Assembly: GCA_021802045.1 (NCBI GenBank) | Contig: JAKABB010000012.1 | Span: 1-46,255, forward strand | Direction of reading: 5' to 3' | From: a bacterium | Lineage (GTDB): Bacteria > Chloroflexota > Dormibacteria > Aeolococcales > Bog-877 | Length of the DNA stretch: 46,255 bases | Translations under genes and position numbers: made by a program | Part shown: one piece after another, positions 8,159-16,539 of the stretch | How the letters are laid out: every line of letters starts with the position of its first letter | Position numbering within the stretch: the first letter of the stretch is position 1 | The notes under the pieces: generated by a model | Told to the model about the DNA's origin: nothing | The model's database searches: none | What the model saw: the letters and a program-made list of their open reading frames with translations, nothing else

Positions 8159-8524
8159 TCAGCCGCGGAAGGCGGCAAGCGCCTGGCTGATCTCCGCGAC
8201 CGCCCTTCCGGGGTCTTCCACATCAACCACCAGCGCCCGATAGTGTTCGTGCTGCAGGGAGATCACGATCGCGTGCCCCGGACGGTGCACATCCCAGAAC
8301 ATCGATCCGTCTGAGTAGACAAAGGAGCCGGCCTGGATCACGCCTGGGATCCTGGCCCCGCCAACCTTGAAACCGCCTCGGATCTCGGCCTGGGCATCCG
8401 CGACCGGTCGCACATCGGTGACGTCTGCAAGCGGGACCGTGAGGTGGCTGCGCAGCGCCCAGAGCTTGTCCGTGCCCTCGACGGTCAGCTCCAGGGTCCC
8501 GTCGGCGATCCGGTACTCGATCAC
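8159..8524 (-). CDS. Conserved hypothetical, small PH-like beta protein
   Basis: A 121-residue protein starting at GTG 8524. It has alternating strands (IEYRIADGTLELTVEG, HAIVISLQHEHYRALVVDV) and a C-terminal helix (AVAEISQALAAF), the order of a bacterial PH-like domain. FKVGGARIPGVIQAGSFVYS resembles an anti-sigma/PH-type membrane-signal protein segment, but no membrane helix is present. The start lies 6 nt after TAGGGT, so the mRNA is probably leaderless. Function is unknown. Confidence 0.72.
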   Translation of the reverse strand: MIEYRIADGTLELTVEGTDKLWALRSHLTVPLADVTDVRPVADAQAEIRGGFKVGGARIPGVIQAGSFVYSDGSMFWDVHRPGHAIVISLQHEHYRALVVDVEDPGRAVAEISQALAAFRG

Positions 8525-8530
8525 CTCTCC

Positions 8531-8536
8531 ACCCTA
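8531..8536 (-). promoter_or_regulatory. Candidate -10 element TAGGGT, leaderless-type
   Basis: On the minus strand TAGGGT is followed by GGAGAG and then GTG 8524, a 6-nt spacing. The GGAG could alternatively act as a close ribosome site. Confidence 0.5.
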
Positions 8537-8622
8537 CGGCGTTCCTGGCTCTCTGTCAACCAATCATTGACGCGAACACGCCGCATCCGCCTCTCCGGCG
8601 CGGCTCGGGCGCTCCGAGCGGG

Positions 8623-9399
8623 TCACGCGTCCCGTCGGGCGACGGCCGCCAGGGCCACCATCAGACAGAGGAGCGCCAGGCCCAGGCCACCTCCGAGGGA
8701 GCGCCACACGCCAAGCCCGCCCCAGCTACCCGTCATCAGCCCTCTCGCGTTGGAGGTGATGCTGGTCGGCAGGGAATCGCCCAGAGGAGACCAGAGTCCG
8801 GGCACCACCGTCAGGAGGAGGTAGCCGACGAAGGCCGCGCCGCCGGCCGCCACCCCGCTGCCAAGGAGAGCGCTGGCCATCAGGGTGACGGTGAGGATGT
8901 CCAGCAGCAGCAAGGCAAGGCCCAGATTCACCAATGCGAAGGGCCCCACTGCGATTGGGTGGAAGAGCAGGGCGGTGTAGGTGAGGGTGGCCAGTGCGCC
9001 GACGATGAGGGCGGCCAGGAGGCAGAGGCCATGACCGGTCACCTTGGCCAGGAGATAGGCGAGACGCGAGACCGGACGGCACAGGATGGTGCTCGCAACT
9101 CCCTGGGCCCGCTCGTCGGCGATGCTCCCCATGGCCAGCAGGATCACGGCCAGAGCCGGGACCTGGGTGACGTCCTTCACGTACGAGGTGACGACGTCGA
9201 CGGCCGTCTGCTTCGGGACGGTGATGGCTATCCCCGAGCCCGCCTGGGTGCGCACCAGCTCTGGAAGGTAGTAGGTGAGGGCGACCGCCCCGAACCCAGC
9301 CAGGGCGAAGACCGCCACGGCGATGAGGAGCCGGCTCGTGGCCGCACTCTCGCGAACCTCCTTCCAGGCCAGGGTGCGATATCCGTTGAGGGCGCTCAC
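8623..9399 (-). CDS. ABC-2 type transporter permease
   Basis: A 258-residue protein with about six hydrophobic helices: residues 24-44, 84-92, 118-140, 153-178, 184-200 and 236-252. The start LAWKEVRESAATSRLL and the segment MGSIADERAQGVASTILCRPVSRLAYLLAK are typical of NosY/ABC-2 permeases that work with a separate ATPase. A periplasmic loop follows helix 1. GTG 9399 overlaps the ATPase stop as GTGA, so the two are translationally coupled. The substrate is unknown. Confidence 0.88.
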   Translation of the reverse strand: MSALNGYRTLAWKEVRESAATSRLLIAVAVFALAGFGAVALTYYLPELVRTQAGSGIAITVPKQTAVDVVTSYVKDVTQVPALAVILLAMGSIADERAQGVASTILCRPVSRLAYLLAKVTGHGLCLLAALIVGALATLTYTALLFHPIAVGPFALVNLGLALLLLDILTVTLMASALLGSGVAAGGAAFVGYLLLTVVPGLWSPLGDSLPTSITSNARGLMTGSWGGLGVWRSLGGGLGLALLCLMVALAAVARRDA

Positions 9400-10333
9400 G
9401 CCATCGTCTCCCGGCCGACAATGCGCACGAAGACCTCCTCCAGGGAGGGCAAGGCGCGCTCGTAACCCAGCAGCGTGACCTCAGTGGCGGCCACCATCCG
9501 GGGCAGCTCCCGCTCCGCGCGGGGCACGTCGGCCACCAGCACCGTGATTCGCCCCCCCTCGAGCCGCACCTTCACCACCCAGGGTTGGCTCTCGACGAGC
9601 TCCACCACCTGGTGGGCGTCGCCGGCAACATCGAGATGGAACACCGGCTGCGCGTACCGCTCCTTGATCTCCCCGATGGGGCCGTGCGCCACCAGGCTGC
9701 CGAGGACGAGGATGGCGACCCGGTCGCAGACCTGGTCGATGTCCTCGAGGATGTGGGAGGAAAGGACCACCGTGGCCGCACCCCGCAGTTGTCCGATGAG
9801 CTCCAGGACCTCCCGGCGACCCAGGGGGTCCAGCGCCGCCACCGGTTCGTCCAGAACCAGGACCGCCGGCGCGCGGATCAGCGCCTGAGCGATCCCCAGC
9901 CGCTGACGCATGCCACCCGAGTAGCCGCCGATCCGGCGTCCGGCGGCGGCGATGAGGCCGACTCGCTCAAGCATCGCCTCAGCTCTGGCTCTCAACCCGG
10001 CCTTTGGGACCCCACTCAGGGATGCCGCGAACACGAGGTAGTCCCTCCCCGTCATCCAGCGGGGGAATGCGACGTCCTGGGGCAGGTAGCCGAGGCTTCG
10101 CCGAACCCGTTGCGCCTGTTGGGTGACCGAGCAACCCGAGACCAGAACAGTGCCGGAGGTGGGGCGACTGAGAGAGTTGCGAGGATCCGGATCGCGGTGC
10201 TCTTGCCGGCGCCGTTCTGCCCCAGCAGGCCGAAAACCTTCCCGGCCGGCACCGTCAGGGTCAGGTCGCGCAGCGCTTCGATCCTGCCGTATCGCTTGGC
10301 CAGGTGGCGGCACAGCACGGCCGCGTCGCTCAA
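9396..10333 (-). pseudogene. ABC transporter ATPase, interrupted by a frameshift
   Basis: The N-terminal frame, from TTG 10333 overlapping the previous stop, reads [14 protein letters not shown] and the Walker A loop [18 protein letters not shown]. The continuation ([18 protein letters not shown], signature YSGGMRQRLGIAQ, Walker B AVLVLDEP, and the switch His in SSHILED) lies in another frame. The frames change at the minus-strand repeat CTCTCTC (10170-10176); dropping one TC would give [13 protein letters not shown]. Everything else, including a C-terminal regulatory domain, is intact. It may be a recent mutation, a switchable repeat or an assembly error. As written, no full-length ATPase is made. 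Confidence 0.85.
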
Positions 10334-10563
10334 GACTCCCGCCGTCCGAGCAGGAGGTAGGCGATGGGGCCCAGGACGCTCACCACGATGATCAGAAGCG
10401 CCCAGGGCCACTTGCGACCTCCTGGCACCTGCCGGCGCCGGGCGAGGTCCACCAGGCAATAGACCAGCAACGCCAGCTCTATCAGGACCACCGGGGCCAG
10501 GATGGCCGGGTTGAGATGCGGGCTCGCTGGCCCCGCCGCCAGGAGCGGTGGGCGGTGCGGCAT
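10330..10563 (-). CDS. PLDc_N-type small membrane protein
   Basis: A 77-residue protein with two membrane helices, [20 protein letters not shown] and [20 protein letters not shown], followed by RRE. This matches the N-terminal domain of phospholipase D/cardiolipin synthase-like proteins, which also occurs alone next to ABC-2 transporters. It overlaps the ATPase start by 4 nt and is the first gene of the operon. ATG 10563 has GGGAG 6 nt before it. A role in assembling or gating the transporter is inferred from context only. Confidence 0.82.
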   Translation of the reverse strand: MPHRPPLLAAGPASPHLNPAILAPVVLIELALLVYCLVDLARRRQVPGGRKWPWALLIIVVSVLGPIAYLLLGRRES

Positions 10564-10618
10564 GGTGGTCTCCCTCAGATCGGCGGACGCCGGCTCGGGC
10601 GGCGCCAGCGCGGACTCC

Positions 10619-10652
10619 TGTCAAGATATAGTTGACACACGGCTCTGTCAAC
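10619..10652. promoter_or_regulatory. Divergent operator with three TTGACA half-sites
   Basis: TGTCAA (10619-10624), TTGACA (10632-10637) and TGTCAA (10646-10651) alternate in direction, forming two overlapping inverted repeats with 7- and 8-nt centres. On the minus strand TTGACA (10651-10646) and TATATC (10630-10625) are 15 nt apart and could be the promoter of the ABC operon. The divergent HTH gene is the likely regulator. Confidence 0.6.
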
Positions 10653-10675
10653 CTGGAGTTGCTACCGTGCTTGGG

Positions 10676-11323
10676 GTGAACGCGAAGGCCGCCTCCCGCC
10701 GGGGCTCCGTGCCCGATGAGGAGGTGCTGGCGCAGCTCCTGGCACGCAACGCCGAGGTGGCGGTCGCCGCCCTGCGTCGCGAGGGCCGGAGCACCGGGAC
10801 CGCCCGGTCGAGGCTGGCGGCACTGGCTGTCGGAAGAACCCTGGAGGAGGTGGCAACCGACGTGCTGCGCGCCTTCGTCGCCGACGCCAGGGCGGCCGGC
10901 CACACCTGGCAGGAGATCGGCGACACGCTGCGCATCAGCCGCCAGGCCGCGCAGCAACGATTCGGGGAGGGGGTCAGGGAGGACGCGGCGGTGGATGGGA
11001 ACGAGGAGGTCGTCCTGGCGGCGCGTGCCCTGGCGGTCGTGGAACGGTGGCGCCGGGGGGAGACCGGCGAGCTGCGCGCCGAGTTCGATGACACCCTCAG
11101 TGAGCAGCTGACGGAGCAGCGGCTGGCCGACGCCTGGGCCCAGGTGGGACAGATGGTGGGATCCCTGACGGCTGCGGGTCGACCCACGCTGACGCGCCGC
11201 GGGCCCCATCGGGTGGTCGACGTCCCGCTCGCCTTCGAGCGCGGACCGATGAAGGCCAGGGTCACCTTCGACGCCCAGGCCAGGGTGTCCGGGCTCTTCG
11301 TCCTCTATCCCGACGTTCCCTGA
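10676..11323 (+). CDS. HTH-DUF3887 regulator
   Basis: A roughly 215-residue protein. The [23 protein letters not shown] lies near residues 77-96. The C-terminal part ([23 protein letters not shown], then [13 protein letters not shown] and a [20 protein letters not shown] strand pair) fits DUF3887, a small ligand-binding-like fold. Two starts are possible: GTG 10676, which is 7 nt after TACCGT and so leaderless, or GTG 10667 with GGAG 8 nt upstream. It is divergent from the ABC operon and separated from it by TTGACA half-sites, so it likely controls that transporter and itself. Confidence 0.83.
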   Translation: MNAKAASRRGSVPDEEVLAQLLARNAEVAVAALRREGRSTGTARSRLAALAVGRTLEEVATDVLRAFVADARAAGHTWQEIGDTLRISRQAAQQRFGEGVREDAAVDGNEEVVLAARALAVVERWRRGETGELRAEFDDTLSEQLTEQRLADAWAQVGQMVGSLTAAGRPTLTRRGPHRVVDVPLAFERGPMKARVTFDAQARVSGLFVLYPDVP

Positions 11324-12340
11324 CCCCCGAGAAGGCCCGGTCGGCGGGCGAGGAGCGAGCCACCGCCGGACGCCCGATCGTGACCGCCAAGAGCATCACC
11401 GCCGCCAGCACCGTCTCCCCCCAAGCGCCGGCATCCCGACCCGCTGTCCTCTGGACCAGACCGGACGGTGCAGCGTCGCGGGGGATGGCATCGTCCACAC
11501 CTGGCGATCGCCGGTCACCGCTGGCTGGTGTTCCCCCGGCGCCGCTGGTCCCAGCCTTGGTAGGCCGACCTTCTCGGTCCTCGAGCGCGTCCAGAGCGCA
11601 ACCGGGAAGCGCAGCTGCAGCGGGTTCCCGCCGGTGCTGACGCCCACCAGCCGCTGCACCTCCGTGGGCCCCCAGCTCGCTGGGCCGTCCCGGCCCTGGT
11701 CGGGCCTCCGGGGTCGTCACGCCCCCTTGCGGAACCGCCCCAGCCGCTCGTGGATCACGGAGCGATGGGAACCCGGCGCCTTGATCACCACCTCGTCGCC
11801 ATCCGTGCCAAGGGCCGATCGCAGCCGGGGCCGACGCGGGGCTCGACCACGAGGCCGTCCCCGCGGTCCAGGGCACTTACACCTGCACGCCGTCCGACCA
11901 CCGCGCCCGGCGCCCAAGGCCGTGGTCCTCACCCGAGACGTTGCTCCCGAACTTCCGAGAGCCTGGCTCCGGCGGGCACGGCACAACCGTCCGGGTTGCG
12001 ACCAACGGCAAGACGCACGCCGAGCTCCACGACGTGCTTCTCCGGGGGCATCTCGCTGGCTTGGCCACCACGCACCTCGTCAAGCGCCGTCAGGTCCACG
12101 TCGGGGGTCGGCTCCAGAGCCACCGGGGGCAGGTCGTCGACGGCAGCACTGGACGGACCGTCGAGACCATGGCCAGCCGGCTCCAGGCACCGTCCAAGAG
12201 CGCCGAGGCCGCACCGGCAGCGTGACCCCTCCGGGCTCGCGGTTGCCGACGGGTCGGTGGGCCGCAGCTCCGGATAGAATCGCGCCGCTGGGGATGACCC
12301 ACACGTGTCAAAGGCTCGGGACCAGGGAGGAGAAGGGGGC
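11324..12340. other. About 1 kb without an intact gene
   Basis: Besides the IS630 fragment listed separately, no frame has convincing domain content. The minus-strand phrase GDEVVIKAPGSHRSVIHERL (around 11720-11810) ends cleanly at a stop and could be the end of another broken gene, but I cannot name it. Just before 12341 the sequence becomes purine-rich, supplying the ribosome site of the next gene. Confidence 0.5.
11560..11659 (-). pseudogene. IS630-type transposase, N-terminal fragment
   Basis: The minus strand reads GGNPLQLRFPVALWTRSR at about 11578-11632. That is the linker before the second HTH of IS630 transposases, usually ending in FALWTR. Nothing of the preceding HTH or of the DDE domain continues in frame here. 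The matching catalytic part of an IS630 transposase lies at 12850-13500, on the same strand but in the wrong order, so the two pieces come from separate insertions or from a rearrangement. Confidence 0.5.
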
Positions 12341-12739
12341 ATGAAGCAGAGCGGGTCGCCGACAGGCAAGTCCCCTTCTCAGCTGATCGACGCCAGAGTC
12401 AAGGAGCTGGGCGACTGGCGGGGCGAGATGCTGAGCCGGCTCCGCACCTTGGTCAAGGAGGCCGATCCCGAGGTCGTCGAGGAGTGGAAGTGGAGAGGGG
12501 TTCCGGTGTGGGCGCACGACGGATTGATCTGCACAGGCGAGACTTACCAGAACATCGTGAAGATGACCTTCGCCAAGGGGGCGGCTCTGAAGGATCCCTC
12601 GGGCATCTTCAACTCCAGTCTTGACGGGAACACAAGGCGTGCCATCGACTTCCACGAGGGCGAGAAGATCGACGAGGAGGCGTTGAAGGCTCTTCTTCGC
12701 GCCGCCGTGGCCCTGAACAAGTCCAAGACCTCAAAGTAA
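12341..12739 (+). CDS. DUF1801-family protein
   Basis: A 132-residue protein: SQLIDARVKELGDWRGEMLS, LVKEADPEVVEEWKWRGVPVWAHDGLI, then NIVKMTFAKGAALKDPSGIF and a helical tail ending in lysines. This is the DUF1801 (YdhG-like) pattern. ATG 12341 follows a strong AGGAGAAGGGGG ribosome site. It is intact although flanked by transposase debris on both sides, and its lower GC content suggests it arrived with this region. Function is unestablished; members are thought to be small cytoplasmic binding proteins. Confidence 0.88.
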   Translation: MKQSGSPTGKSPSQLIDARVKELGDWRGEMLSRLRTLVKEADPEVVEEWKWRGVPVWAHDGLICTGETYQNIVKMTFAKGAALKDPSGIFNSSLDGNTRRAIDFHEGEKIDEEALKALLRAAVALNKSKTSK

Positions 12740-12849
12740 TCCACGGAGTCCGCCACTGTCCGCGGGATCCTGCAAGAAGTCGTCGTCTTGGCTCCATGAT
12801 CGAATCAGGTGACAGGACCGCAATCCCGCAATAGGCTTGCTGGTCCGAG

Positions 12850-13500
12850 CGTTGGGAAGCCGACCTTGCAGCGGACGTAGTGCAGATCGGGTGCCTCGAA
12901 GAAGCCGCAGATGGTGGCGGGCGGCCTCTGTTGTCGGCGTGGCGTGCCCAGACCCCGTTCCTGGAACGGGGTGGGCCCGAGATCCCCTGAGGCCTCACCC
13001 GGCGGTTCCGCCCATCCCGCCCCACCCACTGATAGGGGTTCAGTTGCGGCGCGTGGGGCGGCAGGTGGAAGAGGCGCCGCTTGCCCTGGGTCTGCTCCAC
13101 GAAGTCCTTGACCATGCGTGCACGGGCCTGGTGCGTGGGGGGATGGCCCACGATCAAGACCGCCGGGCGCTGGTGGTTGCGGATAGGCCGGCGACCGAGC
13201 TCGACGAACACGGTGGCGGTCGTGCGCTGCGGGCTCACTCGGAGGTGCACGGGATCGCCTTCAACCCGAAGCGGCTCCCGGTCGTCCGCACCGCCGGGGT
13301 CCTGCCCTGGGGTGCCCAGGTGGTGTCGCTGTGGGGGCGGTGCGGATCCCCGCCTTCTCCCCGAAGGAGACCACCGCACCTGCTGGGCCCGCTTCCGGAG
13401 CGCGGGGTGGTTCTCGTCTCGCCACCGCTGCACCGCTGCAGGAACCTGCGGGTGGGCCCGGAACCGTGGCCGTTGGGGGCTCAACCCCGGACGGCGCCGC
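12850..13500 (-). pseudogene. IS630-type transposase, catalytic part, frameshifted
   Basis: The minus strand reads LSPQRPRFRAHPQVPAAVQR and WRDENHPALRKRAQ, then TTATVFVEL, VLIVGHPPTHQARARMVKDF, LFHLPPHAPQLNPYQWVG, and in another frame ICGFFEAPDLHYVRC. These follow IS630 transposases in order. The second catalytic Asp (normally VDGHP) is Gly (VGHP), and the final Glu motif (LNPDEW) is LNPYQW. At least one frameshift falls around 12990-13050, and the HTH N-terminus is missing. The element is therefore dead. Inverted repeats were not identified. Confidence 0.75.
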
Positions 13501-13559
13501 CGCCGGCCCGCTGCGGCGGACTCCGAACTCCCCTCGGTGGCCGGGTCAAGCGGCAGCGC

Positions 13560-14186
13560 TCAGCATCCCGCGGCAGCTCCGCCGCCTGACCGCCGTTGCC
13601 ACGGCGGGCGCTGCCCGACCTGCTCCCCCGTCAGCTCGACAAGGCGGGTGACCGTGTTCCAGTTGCGCATGGTCGTGGCCACACCAAGGCGGCGATCCCA
13701 GTCCACCGAGGCGAACACCGACTCCAGGACTCCTCGCGGACACCAGAGGTAGAGGTGGCGGCCGATGATCCGGACCTGATCGGGCCCGGCGCCGGCGTCA
13801 CCACCGAGCTCGACCGTGCTCTCCACGCGTCCGGGGTCCGGCGTGTCCGACAGGAAGCCGAGGAGGTGCCGGGCGGGATCGGTGGCGACCGCCGCCAGCG
13901 GGTCGGCCCCGGCGGCGGCGGTCAGCTCCGCGTGGGTGCGCACGATCACCCGGGCGTTCACCTCCAGGACGCGGCGGAGGCCTCGTTCAATGGCATCGGC
14001 GGTCGACGCCGGAGGCTCGTCGGCGGTGAAGACGGCGTTGCCGCTCTGCAGGTGCGTGACCACGTCGGTGTAGCCGAGGCTCGTCAGGAGCTCGCGGAGC
14101 CGCGCCATCGGGACGCGCTGGCTGCGCCCGACGTTGATGCCGCGCAGCAGAGCCACCTGGCGGGTGGGCGCGCTCACGGGGCTCAT
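13560..14186 (-). CDS. DUF1697-family protein
   Basis: A 208-residue protein: VALLRGINVGRSQRVPMARL, LRELLTSLGYTDVVTHLQSG, NAVFTADEP, then the late motif VATTMRNWNTVTRLVELT. These are the diagnostic blocks of DUF1697, a two-subdomain ferredoxin-like fold of unknown role. The start at ATG 14186 puts RQVALLRGIN at residues 9-18, as usual. The last 20 or so residues are low-complexity. It lies about 50 nt after the end of the DUF3224 gene and could be co-transcribed with it. Confidence 0.9.
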   Translation of the reverse strand: MSPVSAPTRQVALLRGINVGRSQRVPMARLRELLTSLGYTDVVTHLQSGNAVFTADEPPASTADAIERGLRRVLEVNARVIVRTHAELTAAAGADPLAAVATDPARHLLGFLSDTPDPGRVESTVELGGDAGAGPDQVRIIGRHLYLWCPRGVLESVFASVDWDRRLGVATTMRNWNTVTRLVELTGEQVGQRPPWQRRSGGGAAAGC

Positions 14187-14234
14187 CGGTCGGCGTCGGC
14201 GGCGGGCGGTCGCGGGCCGCCCCGTCGGCGCGGG

Positions 14235-14667
14235 TCAGCCACACCGCACCACGGTCAGCCGAGCACCATGGTGACCCGGGCCCGCTGTCGTCGTGCGTGT
14301 ACGAGACGGACCCCGCCAGCCCCGCGAGGTCACCGGTGCCCGAACCGGGCACGACCTGCCCGCAGGTCGTGGGGGTGTGGCCGTCGTCGAGACCGCCGTG
14401 CTGGAACACGACCGTCCCCTGGCGGCCGGCGATGCTGCCAGTGAAGCGCTCCGACGCCACGTAGCCACGGCCGTCGCCGCCCTGGGCCGTGAGCAGCTCC
14501 GCGATGCTGGTCCCGTCGATCGCCCCGCGGAAGGTCTTGTGGACCGTGACCCGCGTCAGCCTCGGTCCGTCGGCGGGCTCGTCGTACGGGGCCTCCTCCC
14601 AGCGCGTGACCTCGAACTCGCCCACCACCTCCCCGACCGCATCGCTCCGGGCCGCCGACTCAGCCAT
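14235..14667 (-). CDS. DUF3224-family protein with a probable late frameshift
   Basis: From ATG 14667 the protein reads GEFEVTRWEEAPYDEPADGP, RLTRVTVHKTFRGAIDGTS, ASERFTGSIAGRQGTVVFQH and VVPGSGTGDLAGLAGSVSY, the allene-oxide-cyclase-like DUF3224 pattern. In the starting frame it would run on to 13987, overlapping DUF1697 by 200 nt. Shifting frame within GGGCCCGGG (about 14274-14282) instead gives DSGPGHHGARLTVVRCG and a stop at 14235, close to the normal length. The shift may be a mutation or a sequencing error in a G/C run. Function is unknown. Confidence 0.7.
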
Positions 14668-14840
14668 GGGGCCACGAGGGTCGTGGGGACGGTTGCCCTC
14701 TCGCACGGCTCGCGTCGCCGTGCTCTCGGGCGTCGCCCGTCCGAGGCGCTGCCCCCCGTGCCGCGGTGGGGCAGCGGCTCTCCCCCGGCCCTGGCCGCGC
14801 CGCCCGGGCCCCGGGCGGCGGTCGGCGTCGCGGCCGTCGC

Positions 14841-14846
14841 TACACT
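14841..14846 (+). promoter_or_regulatory. Candidate -10 element TACACT, leaderless-type
   Basis: TACACT is followed by CCGCCG and GTG 14853 (6 nt). This decides the start of the GNAT gene, whose frame is open further upstream to 14766. Confidence 0.55.
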
Positions 14847-14852
14847 CCGCCG

Positions 14853-15647
14853 GTGGTGCATGGAGACGCGCTGCTCGCCGCCTATGACCGCGAGGTGCGC
14901 CCGGCGGAGACGGCTCCCCCGCCGCCCGGGGCCCACGCCGAACGCGACGGCCCCCTGGTGCGCCTGGTGGGCCAGCACCGCGGCTTCGTCAGCCCGCCGC
15001 CCGACCTTCGGGTCCGGGGGGCGGCCCTGGACGCGTTGATCGCCCGCCAGCGCGACTTCTTCGCCGCGCGCGGCGAGGCGGTGGAGTGGAAGGCCCGGAG
15101 CCACGACCGGCCGCGCGACATCGGGCGGCGGCTGATCGCCGCCGGCTTCGTCCCGGAGGCCCCGGAGGCGGTGATGATCGGCGTGGCCGCGGAGATGGCT
15201 GGCCACGACGCCCCTCTTCCCACCGGCGTCGGGGTGCGTCAGACGGCGGACGAGACCGACATGCGCCGGATCGCGGCCATGGAGTCGGCGGTCTGGGGGG
15301 AGGCCTTGGGCTGGCTGGCCGACGACCTGATCGGGCGGAGCCGGGCGCGGCCGGACCAGATCGCCGTCCTGGTGGCCGAGGCCGGCGACGCGGTGGTGTC
15401 GGCGGCCTGGCTGGTCCATCGGCCCGGGACGGCGTTCGCGGCGCTGTGGGGGGGCTCCACGGTGGCCCCCTGGCGAGGTCGCGGGATCTACCGGCACCTG
15501 GTGACGGAGCGCGCTCGGCTGGCGGTGGCGCGCGGCGTTCGCTACCTGCAGGTGGACGCGTCCGACCAGAGCCGTCCGGTCCTGGAGCGTCTCGGCTTCG
15601 TCGCCGTCACCACCACCACCCCCTACGTCTGGACTCCGCCCGCCTGA
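14853..15647 (+). CDS. GNAT-family N-acetyltransferase, two-domain
   Basis: About 264 residues. The C-terminal half is a GNAT domain: VGVRQTADETDMRRIAAMES, IAVLVAEAGDAVVSAAWLVH, then the acetyl-CoA loop VAPWRGRGIYRHLVTERARL (R/Q-x-x-G-x-G/A type) and ARGVRYLQVDASDQSRPVLERLGF. The N-terminal part (ALIARQRDFFAARGEAVEWK, RRLIAAGFVPEAPEAVMIG) looks like a second, degenerate GNAT lobe. The substrate is unknown. GTG 14853 is chosen from the TACACT spacing. The domain call is firm. Confidence 0.88.
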   Translation: MVHGDALLAAYDREVRPAETAPPPPGAHAERDGPLVRLVGQHRGFVSPPPDLRVRGAALDALIARQRDFFAARGEAVEWKARSHDRPRDIGRRLIAAGFVPEAPEAVMIGVAAEMAGHDAPLPTGVGVRQTADETDMRRIAAMESAVWGEALGWLADDLIGRSRARPDQIAVLVAEAGDAVVSAAWLVHRPGTAFAALWGGSTVAPWRGRGIYRHLVTERARLAVARGVRYLQVDASDQSRPVLERLGFVAVTTTTPYVWTPPA

Positions 15648-16195
15648 TCCCGGAGCCCTCCTCTCTGGGGTCGGCACCCGGGCCGGGCTCGAGCACCCGG
15701 GCGCGGGGCTCCGGCCGTCGCCGCCCGCTCGTCCCGCGATTCGCCTCCCCCTGGCGGTCCCGGCCGCCAGGGGCGATGCGCCCGAAGGCCCGAGAGGACA
15801 CCGCCCGCCCGTCCGGGCCCGCATCGATGCGCTCGATGCGGTTGCCGGAGGGATCGTGGACCCAGCCGCGCCGGACGCGTCGCGGCCCGCGAGGGCGTTG
15901 ACCAGCTACTGGCCGATGTCGATTCGTGAGGTCTCAGCGGACCGAGCTGTTCAAGACCCACCTCCCCCGCTCATCCGGGGATGACCGGGGGAGGTCTCGA
16001 GCCGCGGCCCGGGGCTTCAGTGCCGCGTGCGGGCGCTTCGGTGAGACGCGCGATCCGGCGCACCGTCTCGCGTTCATAATCCTGCGCCGATCCTCGTCAC
16101 AGGCCCATCAGCGCCGGCCCCTCCCAGAGGAGGCGACCCAGATCCTCTGGTCACCGGGCCCGTCACGAGCGACAACGCCACCGAACCCATGTGTG
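15648..16195. other. Intergenic, with a possible VOC-protein fragment
   Basis: No intact gene. At about 15820-15875 the minus strand reads RRGWVHDPSGNRIERIDA, which resembles the W-x-x-D-P-x-G-N-x-I-E end of glyoxalase/VOC proteins. Nothing upstream in any frame completes the fold, so it is at best a fragment. The rest is unassigned. Confidence 0.35.
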
Positions 16196-16469
16196 TCATG
16201 GCCAGTCGAGGATGGAGCGGGTACCCACTCGGCGCCACACGATGTGGGCTCGGCCATCGGCGCTGGGCGCGGCGTACTCGAAGGTGGCCCGCTCATCGGA
16301 CTCCCAGAGCATCTCGAAGACCCCGGGACTACCACGCGCGCCCTTGACCAGCAGCCGTTTGCCGGCAGCCGCCACCGGTGCTGAGATCGGCCACGAGCGC
16401 CTCCACGGCCGCCAGAGACGCGGCCTGCTGGCGAGGGGAGAGCGACTCGAAGTCGGTGCCGACCAGCAC
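16196..16469 (-). pseudogene. Small RelE-like protein, frameshifted
   Basis: From GTG 16469 one frame reads VLVGTDFESLSPRQQAASLA and AVEALVADLS. After a shift near 16370-16385 another frame reads GKRLLVKGARGSPGVFEMLW, ESDERATFEYA and HIVWRRVGTRSILDWP, ending at 16196. The second part follows the beta-sheet of small RelE/ParE-superfamily or phage-derived toxin-like proteins (G-x-x-E-M-x-W, R-A-x-F-x-Y, H-I-x-W-R-x-I-G). No partner antitoxin gene is adjacent. It seems to be a decayed orphan. Confidence 0.55.
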
Positions 16470-16539
16470 GGGTGTCGCCTGAGTGGGCAGCGGTCGAGGA
16501 GCGGGTTTCTCTCTGGCAGCCGCCAGAGGCCTCCTGTTC

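Noticed and set aside
8069..8314. Plus-strand frame opposite the PH-like gene
   Set aside because: It mirrors the minus-strand gene, which has a promoter-like element 6 nt before its start and sensible strand/helix order.
11877..12369. Possible minus-strand protein with DLTALDEVRGGQASEMPP
   Set aside because: It has no recognisable motif, no ribosome site and runs antisense into the DUF1801 start; kept only as unassigned sequence.
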